Below, piece after piece: positions 18,807 to 27,860 of a stretch of DNA of 64,000 nt. The notes under the pieces were generated by a model that was not told the origin of the DNA, searched no databases, and was given only the letters and a program-made list of their open reading frames with translations. The stretch is taken from the NCBI GenBank assembly GCA_022821545.1, contig JAJEDJ010000005.1:1-64000 (forward strand), in the 5' to 3' direction. This DNA is from Caldilineaceae bacterium (lineage in GTDB: Bacteria; Chloroflexota; Anaerolineae; Caldilineales; Caldilineaceae). Every line of letters begins with the position of its first letter. The first letter of the stretch is position 1. Position numbers and translations under genes: made by a program.

Positions 18807-18972
18807 CTCTCGAAATCGCGCGGTGACTCTCCCGGAGGGAGCTACGCTTGGAGAGGCATTGACAACATTCGCCTTGATCAACTCGCGGACCGGGACAGCG
18901 CACCAGTGACAACGGCCCGTTACTTTTCCACTTCGACACTCACCAACTTCCACACTTGAAGGAGAAATCGAA

Positions 18973-20334
18973 ATGTCGAGACTCACACGTAGAGATTTCT
19001 TGCAAAAGACCAGTTTTGTAGCTGCAGGCGGACTGATTGCCGCTTGTGCCGCTCCTGCGGCGCCTGCGGCAGAAGGTGATGGCGAGATGGCTCCGTCAAT
19101 GGAGATGCTGGAATTGCGAGTGGGGGCGATCGCCGGGATTGTGACGGAGGGATTACAGGCGCTGGCGGACCTGTACATGGAGGAGAACTCCAACATTTCA
19201 GTGACAATTGACGTGCTTGCCGATGAACAATACCAGCAGGCGTTCCTGCTCTTTTCCAGCGAGGACACGCCGGACGTCTCGTGGTATCAGTGCGTGCCGG
19301 CCAATCGTTTCAACGACATGGTGACAAGCCAGATCCTTGTCCCGTTTGATGACCTGTACGAGCAGGAAGGTTGGTTTGACGCGTATCCGGAAGGGATTGT
19401 TGACTTTCAGCGTCAGCCGGACGGCCACTTTTATTCGGCGACAATTGCAGTGGTATGGACGCCCTACACCTATTACAACAAAGAGATCTTCGACGAAATC
19501 GGCGCATCTCCGCCGGAAACTTGGGATGAACTGTATGAAATGTCGGCAGAGTTCCGGGCGGCAGGCTACCAGCCCCTGGCGGTCGACTACAACATGGGCA
19601 TCCAGAGCCACTTCAATGACGGCATGCAGCTGCGGTCCTGGAGCCGGGACCAATACAACTGCATGCCGATTCTGTGGCGTGCAGACAGGCCGGCTTCGTG
19701 CAACGAATACGGCTGGACGGACCCGGACTCGGTGCGGATCTACGAGTACATTCAGGCGATGGTCGACAACGGGGTCTTCGTCGACGGCGTCACGGGACTG
19801 ACCGACTACCAGAATGGCAGGTCGTTGTTCACGACGGGCAAGACGGCGATGTGGCAGACCGGCTCCTGGGACGGCGGCGGCGCCGGGCTGACGCGAGACG
19901 TTGAGTTCGAAGTCGGGTACTTCTACTATCCGGAGATCAGGCCGGAACGGACCGGCAAGGTCGGGGCCTGGGTTCCCGACGGCCTGCTCGTTCCAAAGTC
20001 TGGCAGCAACATTGAAGCCGCGCTCGAGTTCGTGGCCTGGGCCTACCGTCTGCCGCAGGCTTCGCTCTATGCGCAGACTGCGGGCATCCCCCATGGCCGC
20101 GCCGACATCCCCAGTGACGTGTACGCCGAGATCCTTAGCGAGATGCAGCTGAGTTTCCTGGAAGACAACATAAAGTACGGGACTCCGGCGTTGTTTGAAG
20201 CGTCGAGCAGCCAGCCCTACCAGCAGGCGACGGTCAAGTCTGTTGACCAGATGATGGCGGGCGGGCTGACGCCTGAAGAGGCCGGGGCCTGGATGCAGGA
20301 AAAGACGGTGGAGATTCAGGCCGACCAGAGCTAG
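18973..20334 (+). CDS. Sugar ABC transporter binding lipoprotein
   Basis: A 453-residue family-1 solute-binding protein. The N-terminus has a twin-Arg sequence LTRRDFLQKTSF, a hydrophobic run and a lipobox ending in AAC, so it is probably exported folded by Tat and lipid-anchored. Fold markers include SSEDTPDVSWYQ, YYNKEIFDEIGASPPETWDEL and LFTTGKTAMWQTGSW. GAAGGAG precedes the ATG. It is the first gene of the cassette with two permeases. The ligand is probably an oligosaccharide or sugar derivative. Confidence 0.92.
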   Translation: MSRLTRRDFLQKTSFVAAGGLIAACAAPAAPAAEGDGEMAPSMEMLELRVGAIAGIVTEGLQALADLYMEENSNISVTIDVLADEQYQQAFLLFSSEDTPDVSWYQCVPANRFNDMVTSQILVPFDDLYEQEGWFDAYPEGIVDFQRQPDGHFYSATIAVVWTPYTYYNKEIFDEIGASPPETWDELYEMSAEFRAAGYQPLAVDYNMGIQSHFNDGMQLRSWSRDQYNCMPILWRADRPASCNEYGWTDPDSVRIYEYIQAMVDNGVFVDGVTGLTDYQNGRSLFTTGKTAMWQTGSWDGGGAGLTRDVEFEVGYFYYPEIRPERTGKVGAWVPDGLLVPKSGSNIEAALEFVAWAYRLPQASLYAQTAGIPHGRADIPSDVYAEILSEMQLSFLEDNIKYGTPALFEASSSQPYQQATVKSVDQMMAGGLTPEEAGAWMQEKTVEIQADQS

Positions 20335-20383
20335 ACGGCGCCGGATTCGGGAAAGCTCTTTCGAGATGCAGGACCAAATCGTG

Positions 20384-20413
20384 CAGGGAGGTTCGAAAGG
20401 GCCTCCCTGTTTT
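20384..20413 (+). terminator. Intercistronic hairpin with short U tract
   Basis: CAGGGAGG (20384-20391) pairs with CCTCCCTG (20402-20409), followed by TTTT. It stands 50 bases after the binding-protein stop and 18 bases before the permease start. It probably acts as a partial terminator or 3' mRNA stabiliser. Confidence 0.65.
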
Positions 20414-20430
20414 GGTATGGAGGTGCAGAG

Positions 20431-21363
20431 TTGGCAACGCTGAATTCAAGGCAAGCGGTGGGGACGGCGGCCGGCAACAGATTCATGCGCAAATTGAGGA
20501 ATGCGCTGCCTTGGTATCTGTTCATTGCGCCGGCTACGCTGCTGCTACTGACTCTCATGGCCTATCCACTGTTCGACACGCTGCGGCTGTCACTCTTCAA
20601 GTGGGGCGGGCTGGGACCGCAGACCTTCGTCGGAGTGAAGAATTTCTCCAAGCTGTTCGGCGACGAAATCTTCTGGCGTGCGCTTGGAAACAGCTTTATC
20701 TTCGCCATTGTCGTGCCCTTTTTCACCGTTTCAATCGGCCTGTTTCTTGGCGTGGCGATCAGCCGCCGTTTGAAAGGGTGGCAAGTCTATCGAATCGCTT
20801 TCTTCATTCCGGTGATGATGTCGGGCGTGGTGGTGGCCACGCTGTGGGCAAACATGTTTGAATTCAATCACGGCCTGTTTAACACCGTCCTGCGCAGCAT
20901 CGGACTGGACGGCCTGGCCCAGAACTGGCTGGGGGACCGCAACGTAGCCTTGATCAGCGTCATGCTTGTACCGATATGGCAGTCGGTGGGATTTCCCATG
21001 ATCGTGTTGCTGGCGGCGATAGAGGGCATTCCGCAGGAGATGCACGACGCCGCCACGATGGACGGCGTAAACGAGTGGCAGCGCATTTGGGGACTGATCG
21101 TGCCGCTGATCAAACCGGTGCTCGCATCGATAACCATGCTCTCGATCATTGGCGCAATGAAGGTTTTCGACATTGTGCTGGTGATGACGAAAGGCGGGCC
21201 GGCCTTCAGCACGCAGGTGCTGGGCTACTATCTGTTCGAAACGGCCTTCCGCTCCGGCTACTTCGGCTACGGTTCGGCAATTGCGGTGGTAATGTTTGCG
21301 GTCGTTTTCGCAATCGCTTACGCCTATGTGCGCGGCGTTCGGATAGAAAGCGTAGAGTACTAG
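20431..21363 (+). CDS. Sugar ABC transporter permease, MalF type
   Basis: A 310-residue inner-membrane permease with six predicted helices, the first at WYLFIAPATLLLLTLMAYPL. The EAA loop reads EMHDAATMDGVNEWQRIWGL and the next helix begins IVPLIKPVLASI; this is the contact for the ATPase. Translation starts at TTG 20431 with GGAGGTG 5 bases upstream. The partner is the next gene; no ATPase is present. Confidence 0.92.
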   Translation: MATLNSRQAVGTAAGNRFMRKLRNALPWYLFIAPATLLLLTLMAYPLFDTLRLSLFKWGGLGPQTFVGVKNFSKLFGDEIFWRALGNSFIFAIVVPFFTVSIGLFLGVAISRRLKGWQVYRIAFFIPVMMSGVVVATLWANMFEFNHGLFNTVLRSIGLDGLAQNWLGDRNVALISVMLVPIWQSVGFPMIVLLAAIEGIPQEMHDAATMDGVNEWQRIWGLIVPLIKPVLASITMLSIIGAMKVFDIVLVMTKGGPAFSTQVLGYYLFETAFRSGYFGYGSAIAVVMFAVVFAIAYAYVRGVRIESVEY

Positions 21364-21427
21364 GACTGCTGGCGATTGCGTGCCCCGGGCTTTTTCGATC
21401 CAGTCCGGGTCAGGCGAGTCGGTCTGA

Positions 21428-21461
21428 AAGGAATGGAACTGATGAAGGAATGGAACTGATG
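21428..21461 (+). repeat. 17-base tandem duplication over the start of a permease gene
   Basis: AAGGAATGGAACTGATG occurs twice without a gap, at 21428-21444 and 21445-21461. Each copy has a ribosome site and two ATGs. The first copy opens an eight-codon frame, MELMKEWN, whose TGA overlaps the real ATG at 21459 as TGATG. Confidence 0.85.
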
Positions 21462-22370
21462 GCAGCAAACAGGTTTTCTTCGCGTTCGCCGGGAGGGAGC
21501 GTTGGGGGAGACAGGACCTTGGGCTGGTGGGCAGGCAGCAGTTTGCGGCCGGTTATCTATGGCCTGCTGATTGTAGGAGCGCTGGTCCAGGTATACCCGA
21601 TCTTCTTTCTGCTGATGAACACGCTCAAGACGGATACCCAGATTCTGAATACGCCATTCAGACTGCCAACGAGCTTTTCCATGGCGCCTTTTATTGACGT
21701 TTGGACGGGTGACCGCACGGGAATGTTCTTTGGCCGGTATTTCTTCAACAGCGTTATTGTGCTGGCGGCGACGCTTGTGCTGATGCTGGCGATTTCGTGC
21801 CTGTGCGGCTACGCGATGGCACGCGGGCAGTTTCCCGGGAGCGGGACGCTGCACCAGGCCCTGTTGCTCAGCCTGGCCGTGCCGGCGCACGCTCTGGCGA
21901 TACCTCTTTACTTTTTCATCGGCAGCCTGGGGTTGCGAAACAGCCTCTTTGGACTGACCCTTGTCTACGCCGCGCTGGGGGCGCCGTTCACAATCATTCT
22001 GATGCGCGCTTATTTCATGCACATGCCGGTTGAGTTGGAAGAGGCGGCGCGTATCGACGGCTGCGGCAGGCTGGGCGTCTTCTTGCGGATTGTATTGCCC
22101 ATCAGCCGTGGGCCTATCGCAGGCATGGCGATCATTAACATCAACTGGATTTGGAGCGAACTCTTTTTCTCACTGATACTGATGAATAAGGCAGACGTGC
22201 GGACTCTGCCACTGGCGATCGCTTTGTATAAGCCGGCGCCGATGACGGTGGAAACGGTGTTGGGGCTTCAGTACGCGGCAATGGCTCTGGCCACAATACC
22301 TGTACTGATTCTGTTTTTCCTCTTCCAGAGGCAGATCGCATCGGGCATGACGATGGGGGCGTTCAAGTAA
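21459..22370 (+). CDS. Sugar ABC transporter permease, MalG type
   Basis: A 303-residue inner-membrane permease. Helix one is VIYGLLIVGALVQVYPIFFL. The EAA loop is ELEEAARIDGCGRLGVFLRI followed by VLPISRGPI. The frame is open far upstream (to 20976), but this only shadows the MalF gene. ATG 21459 was chosen for AAGGA 9 bases upstream and overlap with an eight-codon upstream frame. It pairs with the MalF-type protein to form the channel. Confidence 0.92.
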   Translation: MAANRFSSRSPGGSVGGDRTLGWWAGSSLRPVIYGLLIVGALVQVYPIFFLLMNTLKTDTQILNTPFRLPTSFSMAPFIDVWTGDRTGMFFGRYFFNSVIVLAATLVLMLAISCLCGYAMARGQFPGSGTLHQALLLSLAVPAHALAIPLYFFIGSLGLRNSLFGLTLVYAALGAPFTIILMRAYFMHMPVELEEAARIDGCGRLGVFLRIVLPISRGPIAGMAIININWIWSELFFSLILMNKADVRTLPLAIALYKPAPMTVETVLGLQYAAMALATIPVLILFFLFQRQIASGMTMGAFK

Positions 22371-22377
22371 GCGGTGC

Positions 22378-22406
22378 AGGAGTCCGGCGCTGCTTCGCCG
22401 GCTCCT
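22378..22406 (+). terminator. Stem-loop after the sugar ABC cassette
   Basis: AGGAG and CCGGCG, with one bulged T between, pair with CGCCGG and CTCCT around a CTGCTT loop, 8 bases after the permease stop. There is no T run, so termination is uncertain. Confidence 0.45.
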
Positions 22407-22533
22407 CGCTGGCGGAGGCGGTGACGGCGCCACAGCTGTTGAGCTTGGCCGCGTCAGACCGGTGTGCCGGCGAGGCGTGCTGATCGCGAGTCGCGTTGGA
22501 ACTACGTTTGGTGGTAGCTGTAGAGAGGATTCT

Positions 22534-23853
22534 GTGACGGCCTTGATCCCAAGAACATTAGTTAAACTGATTAGACCGATTGCCAAGCGGTCCCTATTGA
22601 CCTGGGAATGGCTGGAATCGGGCGTTGTCTTCGACCTGACCTCCAGGGATGTTCTGGCCAGTCCCTATCCTACATACAAAAGGTTGAGAGAACGGGACCC
22701 GGTGCATCGGATGAGGTTGGTCGACGCTTGGGTTCTGACCAGGTACGATGACGTTCAGGCTGTGCTGCTTGACCATAACCGTTTCTCCAACCAGGGGGCC
22801 GGAGCAGGCGATCGAGAGTACACGAATGACCGCAGTATGCTGGATCTGGACCCGCCGGACCACACGCGCTTGCGTTCGCTTGTCTCCAAAGCGTTTACGC
22901 CCCGCTCTGTGGCGGCGCTTGGGCCGCGCATTGAGAAGATTGTGGAGCAACTTCTGGACGACGTTGACGGGGAGGACAGGTTCGACCTGATCGACAGTTT
23001 CGCGTTTCCTCTGCCGATCATCGTCATCGCCGAAATGCTGGGCGTTCCGGCACAGGACCTGGACCGGTTCAAAGAGTGGTCAAATGACATCGTCCTCTCG
23101 CTGGAGCCGATCCTCACCAGGGAGCAGAGGGAACGGTTTCGCCGGTCGGAACAGGAGCTCTACGAGTATTTCGAGGGAATCATCGCGCTGCGCCGGAAGG
23201 ACCCGCAGGACGACCTTGTGAGCGCATTGCTGGCAGCTGAGGAAGAGGGCGACAGGCTTTCGCACGGCGAACTCCTGGCCACCCTGCTGCTTCTGCTGGT
23301 CGCGGGCAACGAAACGACACGCAATTTGATTGGCAACGGTACGCTGGCGCTGCTGCGCAACCCTGAGGAGCTGCAGCGGCTGAGGGGACAGCCTGAACTG
23401 CTTGAACCGGCCATCGACGAACTGCTGCGGTATGACAGCCCCGTGCAGCTTGACGGTCGCACGGCCCTGGAAGACGTGGAACTCGGGGGCAAGTTGGTGC
23501 GGTCAGGGCAGCAGGTGGTTAGCGTCGTCGGCGCGGCAAATCGAGACCCGGCGGCGTTCTCGGATCCCGACAGGCTGGACATTGGGCGGCAAGAAAAGAG
23601 TCACATCTCCTTTGGTCGCGGAATCCACTACTGCTTGGGTGCGTCACTGGCAATGCTGGAAGGACGCATCGCATTCGAAGGGCTGCTGGAGCGGTTTTCT
23701 TCGATTCGACTGGCCGCAGAGCCGCAGCAGAGAAAGCAGGTGGTTTTGCGAGGTGTAGAGGACCTGGTAATTGAGGTTGAACGAGATTCTCAGTTTGTGT
23801 CGGCAGGTGTGGGGTCTGTTGCAGCGGTTGAATCGATAGCGTCCAATTCTTGA
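22534..23853 (+). CDS. Cytochrome P450
   Basis: A soluble 439-residue bacterial P450. The I-helix oxygen motif AGNETTRN has Glu260-Thr261, the K-helix ExxR is in ELLRYDSPVQ, and the haem loop FGRGIHYCLG places the thiolate at Cys367. The GTG start at 22534 has AGAGAGGA 4 bases upstream; the frame extends to 22462 without support. No ferredoxin or ferredoxin reductase gene is beside it, so electrons must come from elsewhere. It follows the sugar cassette but is separated by 163 bases and a stem-loop. The substrate is unknown. Confidence 0.93.
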   Translation: MTALIPRTLVKLIRPIAKRSLLTWEWLESGVVFDLTSRDVLASPYPTYKRLRERDPVHRMRLVDAWVLTRYDDVQAVLLDHNRFSNQGAGAGDREYTNDRSMLDLDPPDHTRLRSLVSKAFTPRSVAALGPRIEKIVEQLLDDVDGEDRFDLIDSFAFPLPIIVIAEMLGVPAQDLDRFKEWSNDIVLSLEPILTREQRERFRRSEQELYEYFEGIIALRRKDPQDDLVSALLAAEEEGDRLSHGELLATLLLLLVAGNETTRNLIGNGTLALLRNPEELQRLRGQPELLEPAIDELLRYDSPVQLDGRTALEDVELGGKLVRSGQQVVSVVGAANRDPAAFSDPDRLDIGRQEKSHISFGRGIHYCLGASLAMLEGRIAFEGLLERFSSIRLAAEPQQRKQVVLRGVEDLVIEVERDSQFVSAGVGSVAAVESIASNS

Positions 23854-24223
23854 CTTTGCTGGACAAATACGATAGCCTTGCCTTGACGTCTATTTCCTCT
23901 GCGACGAAGACTTGAATCGAGAATGAACGCTGCAATTTTCTGTTTTGCGAGGAGGAGGCCCGCGGGAAGCGGGCGCAGTGTCCGGCAGCAACAGTCCTGA
24001 GGGATAGCTGCCGGGCTGTGCAGTACTCTTCGCTCGTTTCCCGTATGCCGCTTCGGACCGCCCGAAGTGGCGTTTTTTGTTTTGGAGGATAGCTGCCGGG
24101 GCGAAGCAGTTGTGGAAAACCAGGAATTGGGCGCGGCGGTCTGCAGAGACCTCCGTATCCTGAAAGCTTGAAGCGGGACGTTGACGAAAGAAGAGGGGAC
24201 ACTCAGAACATGAAGGAGCGTGT
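23854..24223 (+). promoter_or_regulatory. Structured region before argG with terminator
   Basis: No gene is seen in these 370 bases. Three hairpins follow in order: GCCCGC/GCGGGC at 23958-23974; CCGGCAGC (23982-23989) with GCTGCCGG (24007-24014); and a terminator at 24047-24083. After the terminator GATAGCTGCCGGG recurs (24003-24015 and 24088-24100), so CCGGCAGC has a second possible partner at 24092-24099. This arrangement resembles an attenuator, but no known riboswitch or T-box sequence was recognised. It may simply be the 3' region of the P450 transcript. Confidence 0.45.
24047..24083 (+). terminator. Rho-independent terminator
   Basis: GCCGCTTCGG (24047-24056) pairs with CCGAAGTGGC (24062-24071), one pair being a G-U wobble, with a 5-base loop and then GTTTTTTGTTTT. 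It lies 193 bases after P450 and 140 before argG. Confidence 0.8.
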
Positions 24224-25504
24224 ATGGCTGTCAAAGGAGCTGTAACGAAAGCAGTGCTCGCCTACTCCGGCGGCTTGGATACGAGCGTGATCGTTCCATG
24301 GCTGAGGAACAACTACGGTTGCGAAGTCGTCTGTTTCTGCGCCAACCTTGGCCAGGAGGAAGAGCTGGATGGGTTGGAAGAGAAGGCGATCGCCTCCGGC
24401 GCCACACGATGCTATGTAGAGGATTTGCGGGCCGAGTTCCTGACCGACTATGTGTTTCCGACGATGCAGGCCGGCGCCGTCTACGAGCGCGACTATCTGC
24501 TGGGGACTTCGTTTGCGCGACCGCTGATTGCAAAGCGATTGGTCGAGATCGCGCAGCTGGAAGGCGCCGACGCAGTGTCGCACGGGGCAACGGGCAAGGG
24601 CAATGACCAGGTACGCTTTGAGTTAACGGTAATGGCGCTGAATCCGAAGCTGAAGATCATCGCGCCGTGGCGGGAGTGGGACATTCGCGGCCGCTCGGAT
24701 GCGCTGGACTACGCGGAGGAGCACAACGTGCCGGTAAAGGCGTCGGCCGACCGCATCTACAGCCAGGACCGCAATCTCTGGCACCTGAGCAACGAGGGCG
24801 GGCCGCTGGAAGATCCGTGGACCGAGCCGCCGGCAGATATGTTCGAGTGGACGCGCTCCCCGGAGGACGCGCCGGATGAGCCTGGGTATGTAGAAGTCTA
24901 CTTTCGCCGCGGCTTTCCCGAACGCGTCAACGGCGTGGCGATGGGCCCGGTCGAATTGGTGCAGGAACTCAACGAGATCGGCTGCAAGCATGGCATCGGG
25001 CGCGTGGACCTGGTGGAGAACAGACTCGTTGGGATGAAGAGCCGCGGCGTTTACGAGACACCGGGCGGCACGATTCTTTATAAGGCGCATGCAGCGCTTG
25101 AACAGCTGTGCCTGGACAAAGACACCCTGCACTGGAAGCAGCAGGTGGGTCTGCGTTACGCCGACCTGGTCTACAACGGCCAGTGGTTTACGCCGCTGCG
25201 CAATGCGCTGGACGCGTTTGTGCAGGAAACGGAGAAGGCGATCAGCGGGACCGTGCGCTTGAAACTGTACAAGGGCAACGCGATGCTGGTCGGTCGCAGG
25301 TCGCCGCACAGCCTGTACCGGGAAGATTACGTTACTTTCGACGAGGACGATGTCTATAACCAGGCCGACGCCGAGGGCTTCATAAGGCTGTTTGGGCTGC
25401 CCTTGAAGGTTGAGGCCTTGCTCAGAGAAGAGCATCCGGCCGACTCGATGCCGCCTCTGCCCGACGGGTCGGCGGTGGAGGGCGATTGGATAAAGAGAGA
25501 CTAG
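24224..25504 (+). CDS. argG: Argininosuccinate synthase
   Basis: A 426-residue cytoplasmic enzyme joining citrulline and aspartate with ATP, the penultimate step of arginine synthesis. The ATP loop [10 protein letters not shown] is at 12-21. Further markers are [33 protein letters not shown] and [14 protein letters not shown]. The length slightly exceeds the usual 400. It begins a two-gene arginine unit with argJ and follows a structured region with a terminator. Confidence 0.96.
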   Translation: MAVKGAVTKAVLAYSGGLDTSVIVPWLRNNYGCEVVCFCANLGQEEELDGLEEKAIASGATRCYVEDLRAEFLTDYVFPTMQAGAVYERDYLLGTSFARPLIAKRLVEIAQLEGADAVSHGATGKGNDQVRFELTVMALNPKLKIIAPWREWDIRGRSDALDYAEEHNVPVKASADRIYSQDRNLWHLSNEGGPLEDPWTEPPADMFEWTRSPEDAPDEPGYVEVYFRRGFPERVNGVAMGPVELVQELNEIGCKHGIGRVDLVENRLVGMKSRGVYETPGGTILYKAHAALEQLCLDKDTLHWKQQVGLRYADLVYNGQWFTPLRNALDAFVQETEKAISGTVRLKLYKGNAMLVGRRSPHSLYREDYVTFDEDDVYNQADAEGFIRLFGLPLKVEALLREEHPADSMPPLPDGSAVEGDWIKRD

Positions 25505-25621
25505 CGCAAAGCGGACACTGACAGGTTGGTTAGGCAAGACTGGCGTCAGGCGGTGGCAAGGAGCAGGCGAATCCCCAGGCAGAGGCCATGCCTGACGCTT
25601 TCAAACTACTTGGAGAAGACA

Positions 25622-26878
25622 ATGTCTGAGAAAGAACATGCTTTTGCCGGCCCTTCAGCCGCGGCGATTCCTGTGAAAGGTTTCGATGCGGCGGGGATCC
25701 ATTGCGGCGTCAAACCGACCGGGGCGTTGGATTTGGCGCTGATCGCCAGTCCGACGGCATGCCGGGCCGCGGCCGTATTTACCCAGAATGCTTTTCCGGC
25801 GGCGCCCGTTCTGTACGACCGCGATCTCTTGCGCATGAATCCCGACGGCACGCATGGCGTGGTGATCAATAGCGGGAACGCCAATGCCTGCACAAGCGCA
25901 GAAGGAAACGCCAACGCGCGGCGCATGGCCGAGGCCGCGGAGAAGAGTCTGGGAAGTACTGACAATACCGCCTTTGTCATGAGCACCGGCGTGATCGGTG
26001 TACAGCTGCCGATCGGGGTGATCGAATCCGGGATTCCGGAGGTGGCTGCCAAACTGCGTCCAGACGGCTGGGAGGAGGCGGCGGAAGCAATAATGACGAC
26101 AGACGTCTTTCCCAAGTGGGCTTCGGGCCAGGCGGAGGTCGGCGGGACGACGGTGACGGTTACCGGCATTGGCAAGGGCGCCGGAATGATTCACCCGAAC
26201 ATGGCAACGATGCTGGCGACGCTGGCCACCGATGCAGCTATTTCTCAGCCGCTGTTGCAGGAGGCGCTGGCCTCGGCGGTAAGCCGCAGTTTCAACCGCA
26301 TCAGCGTGGACGGCGACACCAGCACCAACGACACTGTGCTTGTGCTGGCGAATGGGGCCGCAGGCAATGCAGAGATTACCGAAAAGGGCGCGGACTACGA
26401 TGCGTTCGTGGAAGCGCTCACAGCGGCGTCGATGGAGCTGGCCAAGCTGATCGTTCGCAATGGCGAAGGTGTGACCAAGTTCGTGACGATCCAGGTCGAA
26501 GGCGCCGTCAGCGACGACGAAGCGCACCGGACAGCCAATTCAATCGCCAAGAGCCCGCTGGTGAAGACGGCATTCTTCGGGCACGACGCCAACTGGGGAC
26601 GAATTTTGTGCGCCGTGGGCTATTCGGGCGCTACAGTAGACCCGACGAAGGCGCATCTGTTTATCGCGGCTGGCCAGCCGGAGGCGGGCAACGCAGAGCT
26701 GCAGCTAGTGGATGCTGGAACGCCAACGGGATATGAAGAGGCGGACGCATCGGCGATTTTCGCAGAGAGCGAGATAAGTGTACGGGTGTCGCTGGGGCTC
26801 GGCGAAGGCGCCGCTACCGTCTGGACGTGCGACTTGAGCTACGATTACGTGTCGATCAACGCAGAGTATAGAACTTAA
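25622..26878 (+). CDS. argJ: Glutamate N-acetyltransferase / amino-acid acetyltransferase
   Basis: This 418-residue enzyme transfers acetyl from N-acetylornithine to glutamate, recycling the acetyl group of arginine synthesis. It is made as a precursor that cleaves itself before Thr196 in MATML, separating alpha and beta chains. SGNANACTS and SVDGDTSTNDT are conserved parts of the fold. ATG 25622 has GGAGA about 6 bases upstream; the longer frame from 25526 is unsupported. It lies 117 bases after argG. Whether it also uses acetyl-CoA cannot be judged. Confidence 0.95.
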   Translation: MSEKEHAFAGPSAAAIPVKGFDAAGIHCGVKPTGALDLALIASPTACRAAAVFTQNAFPAAPVLYDRDLLRMNPDGTHGVVINSGNANACTSAEGNANARRMAEAAEKSLGSTDNTAFVMSTGVIGVQLPIGVIESGIPEVAAKLRPDGWEEAAEAIMTTDVFPKWASGQAEVGGTTVTVTGIGKGAGMIHPNMATMLATLATDAAISQPLLQEALASAVSRSFNRISVDGDTSTNDTVLVLANGAAGNAEITEKGADYDAFVEALTAASMELAKLIVRNGEGVTKFVTIQVEGAVSDDEAHRTANSIAKSPLVKTAFFGHDANWGRILCAVGYSGATVDPTKAHLFIAAGQPEAGNAELQLVDAGTPTGYEEADASAIFAESEISVRVSLGLGEGAATVWTCDLSYDYVSINAEYRT

Positions 26879-26930
26879 CTGTAGTGGCCAGTGGTTAGTC
26901 GGCAGTGTTCGATGGCAAGCGACAATTCGA

Positions 26931-26965
26931 GGCGCGTCAGACGCCCCAGCGCTGACGCGCCTTTT
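26931..26965 (+). terminator. Terminator of argG-argJ inside the convergent PhyH gene end
   Basis: GGCGCGTCAG (26931-26940) pairs with CTGACGCGCC (26952-26961) with an 11-base loop, followed by TTTT. The right arm lies within the last codons of the convergent PhyH gene (stop at 26937). Confidence 0.75.
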
Positions 26966-27824
26966 CCATTGGCACGGTCTCGCCTTTCATCCAGGCGTAG
27001 TGGGCGATCGGGTTTTCGCCGATCCAGCGTTCGTCGACGGGTTCGTCTGCGCTCTGGTAGCGGGTGTCACAACTGAGGCGGAAGCGGCCGGTGGTGTTGG
27101 AAAGGGAGCCGTGCATGGTGTACATGCCGAAGATGAGGGCGTCGCCCATTTCGAATTCGGCGCTGCGCCACTGGCCGCCGTAGGTGTCGACGAGTTCGAC
27201 GGGGTCGTTGGAGAACCAGCCGGTTACCTTGTCGCGGTCGACGTCCATTTCGCCGTAGGTCTCCCTGATGCGCTCGAAGCGGTGCGATCCGGCGAGGATG
27301 GCGAGCGGGCCCATTTCGTAGGGCAGGTCGCCGAGAGGCGTCCAGACGGTGAAGACGTTGGTGGTGCCGCGGCCCATGTAGACGATGTCGTAGTGAGCGC
27401 CGGTGAAGGCGCCGTTGGGTACAACGCGCAGCCACTTGAAATCGTAAGTCAGGCTGGGTCCGTCGAGAAACTCTGCAAAGAATTGCATCAGTTCGGGGGC
27501 CTCGACAACGCCAAGGAACTCGGGCGTGTGGGTGACGGCCTTGGAGCCGCCGTAGAACTTGCCGCGTTTGCCCGCGGCGATGACCCCGTTCATCAGCGGC
27601 TCTCCAGGCGCGAGCTGTTCTGCTTGCTCCAGGTTTTCCAGGACGACTCGGCGAGCCTCCTTCACCTTCTGGCGGTCGTGCAGTCCGCGAATCAGGAGGT
27701 AACCCTCGTCCCGGATGCGATTTCTCAGCGTCGGCATGTCTTCCTTGTCCGCTGTGGAATCACGCAGTTCGTCGAGATAGCGTCCGCCTATCTCCAGATC
27801 GTATTTCCCCATTGTAAGTTTCAT
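26937..27824 (-). CDS. PhyH-family dioxygenase
   Basis: A 295-residue non-heme iron, 2-oxoglutarate dioxygenase of the phytanoyl-CoA family. The iron ligands are His144-Tyr-Asp146 and His238, with Arg247 or Arg249 as the likely 2-oxoglutarate anchor. YEMGPLAILAGSHRFERI is the typical core strand-turn. It directly follows the MalG-type permease (36 bases) as the last gene of a sugar-transport operon, so its substrate may be derived from the imported solute. True phytanoyl-CoA activity is not implied. Confidence 0.88.
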   Translation of the reverse strand: MKLTMGKYDLEIGGRYLDELRDSTADKEDMPTLRNRIRDEGYLLIRGLHDRQKVKEARRVVLENLEQAEQLAPGEPLMNGVIAAGKRGKFYGGSKAVTHTPEFLGVVEAPELMQFFAEFLDGPSLTYDFKWLRVVPNGAFTGAHYDIVYMGRGTTNVFTVWTPLGDLPYEMGPLAILAGSHRFERIRETYGEMDVDRDKVTGWFSNDPVELVDTYGGQWRSAEFEMGDALIFGMYTMHGSLSNTTGRFRLSCDTRYQSADEPVDERWIGENPIAHYAWMKGETVPMEKARQRWGV

Positions 27825-27860
27825 AGGTTGGTTCCCGTATCTTGACTTCCAGAATCGGGT

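Larger units (their letters stand above)
18621..18972. other. Divergent regulatory region of 352 bases
   Basis: No gene is seen here. The region holds, from left to right, a leader hairpin (18669-18699), a weak leftward promoter (ATCATA at 18705-18710 and TGATAA at 18727-18732 on the plus strand, 16-base spacer), and a rightward promoter overlapping a palindrome (18777-18806). GAAGGAG at the right end is the ribosome site of the binding protein gene. Confidence 0.5.

Noticed and set aside
19198..20094. 298-codon minus-strand frame opposite the sugar binding protein
   Set aside because: Arg/Val-rich composition typical of antisense frames and no ribosome site or family match.
20976..21449. 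Long upstream extension of the MalG-type gene
   Set aside because: It runs within the MalF gene in another frame and gives a hydrophilic Arg-rich sequence unlike any permease.
23958..24083. T-box or known riboswitch before argG
   Set aside because: The T-box core AGGGTGG..ACCGCG is absent and no conserved riboswitch core was recognised, so only an unnamed structured leader is reported.
23519..24202. 227-codon minus-strand frame over the P450 end and the following gap
   Set aside because: No start signal, low-complexity Arg/Ser/Pro content, and it crosses a strong plus-strand terminator.
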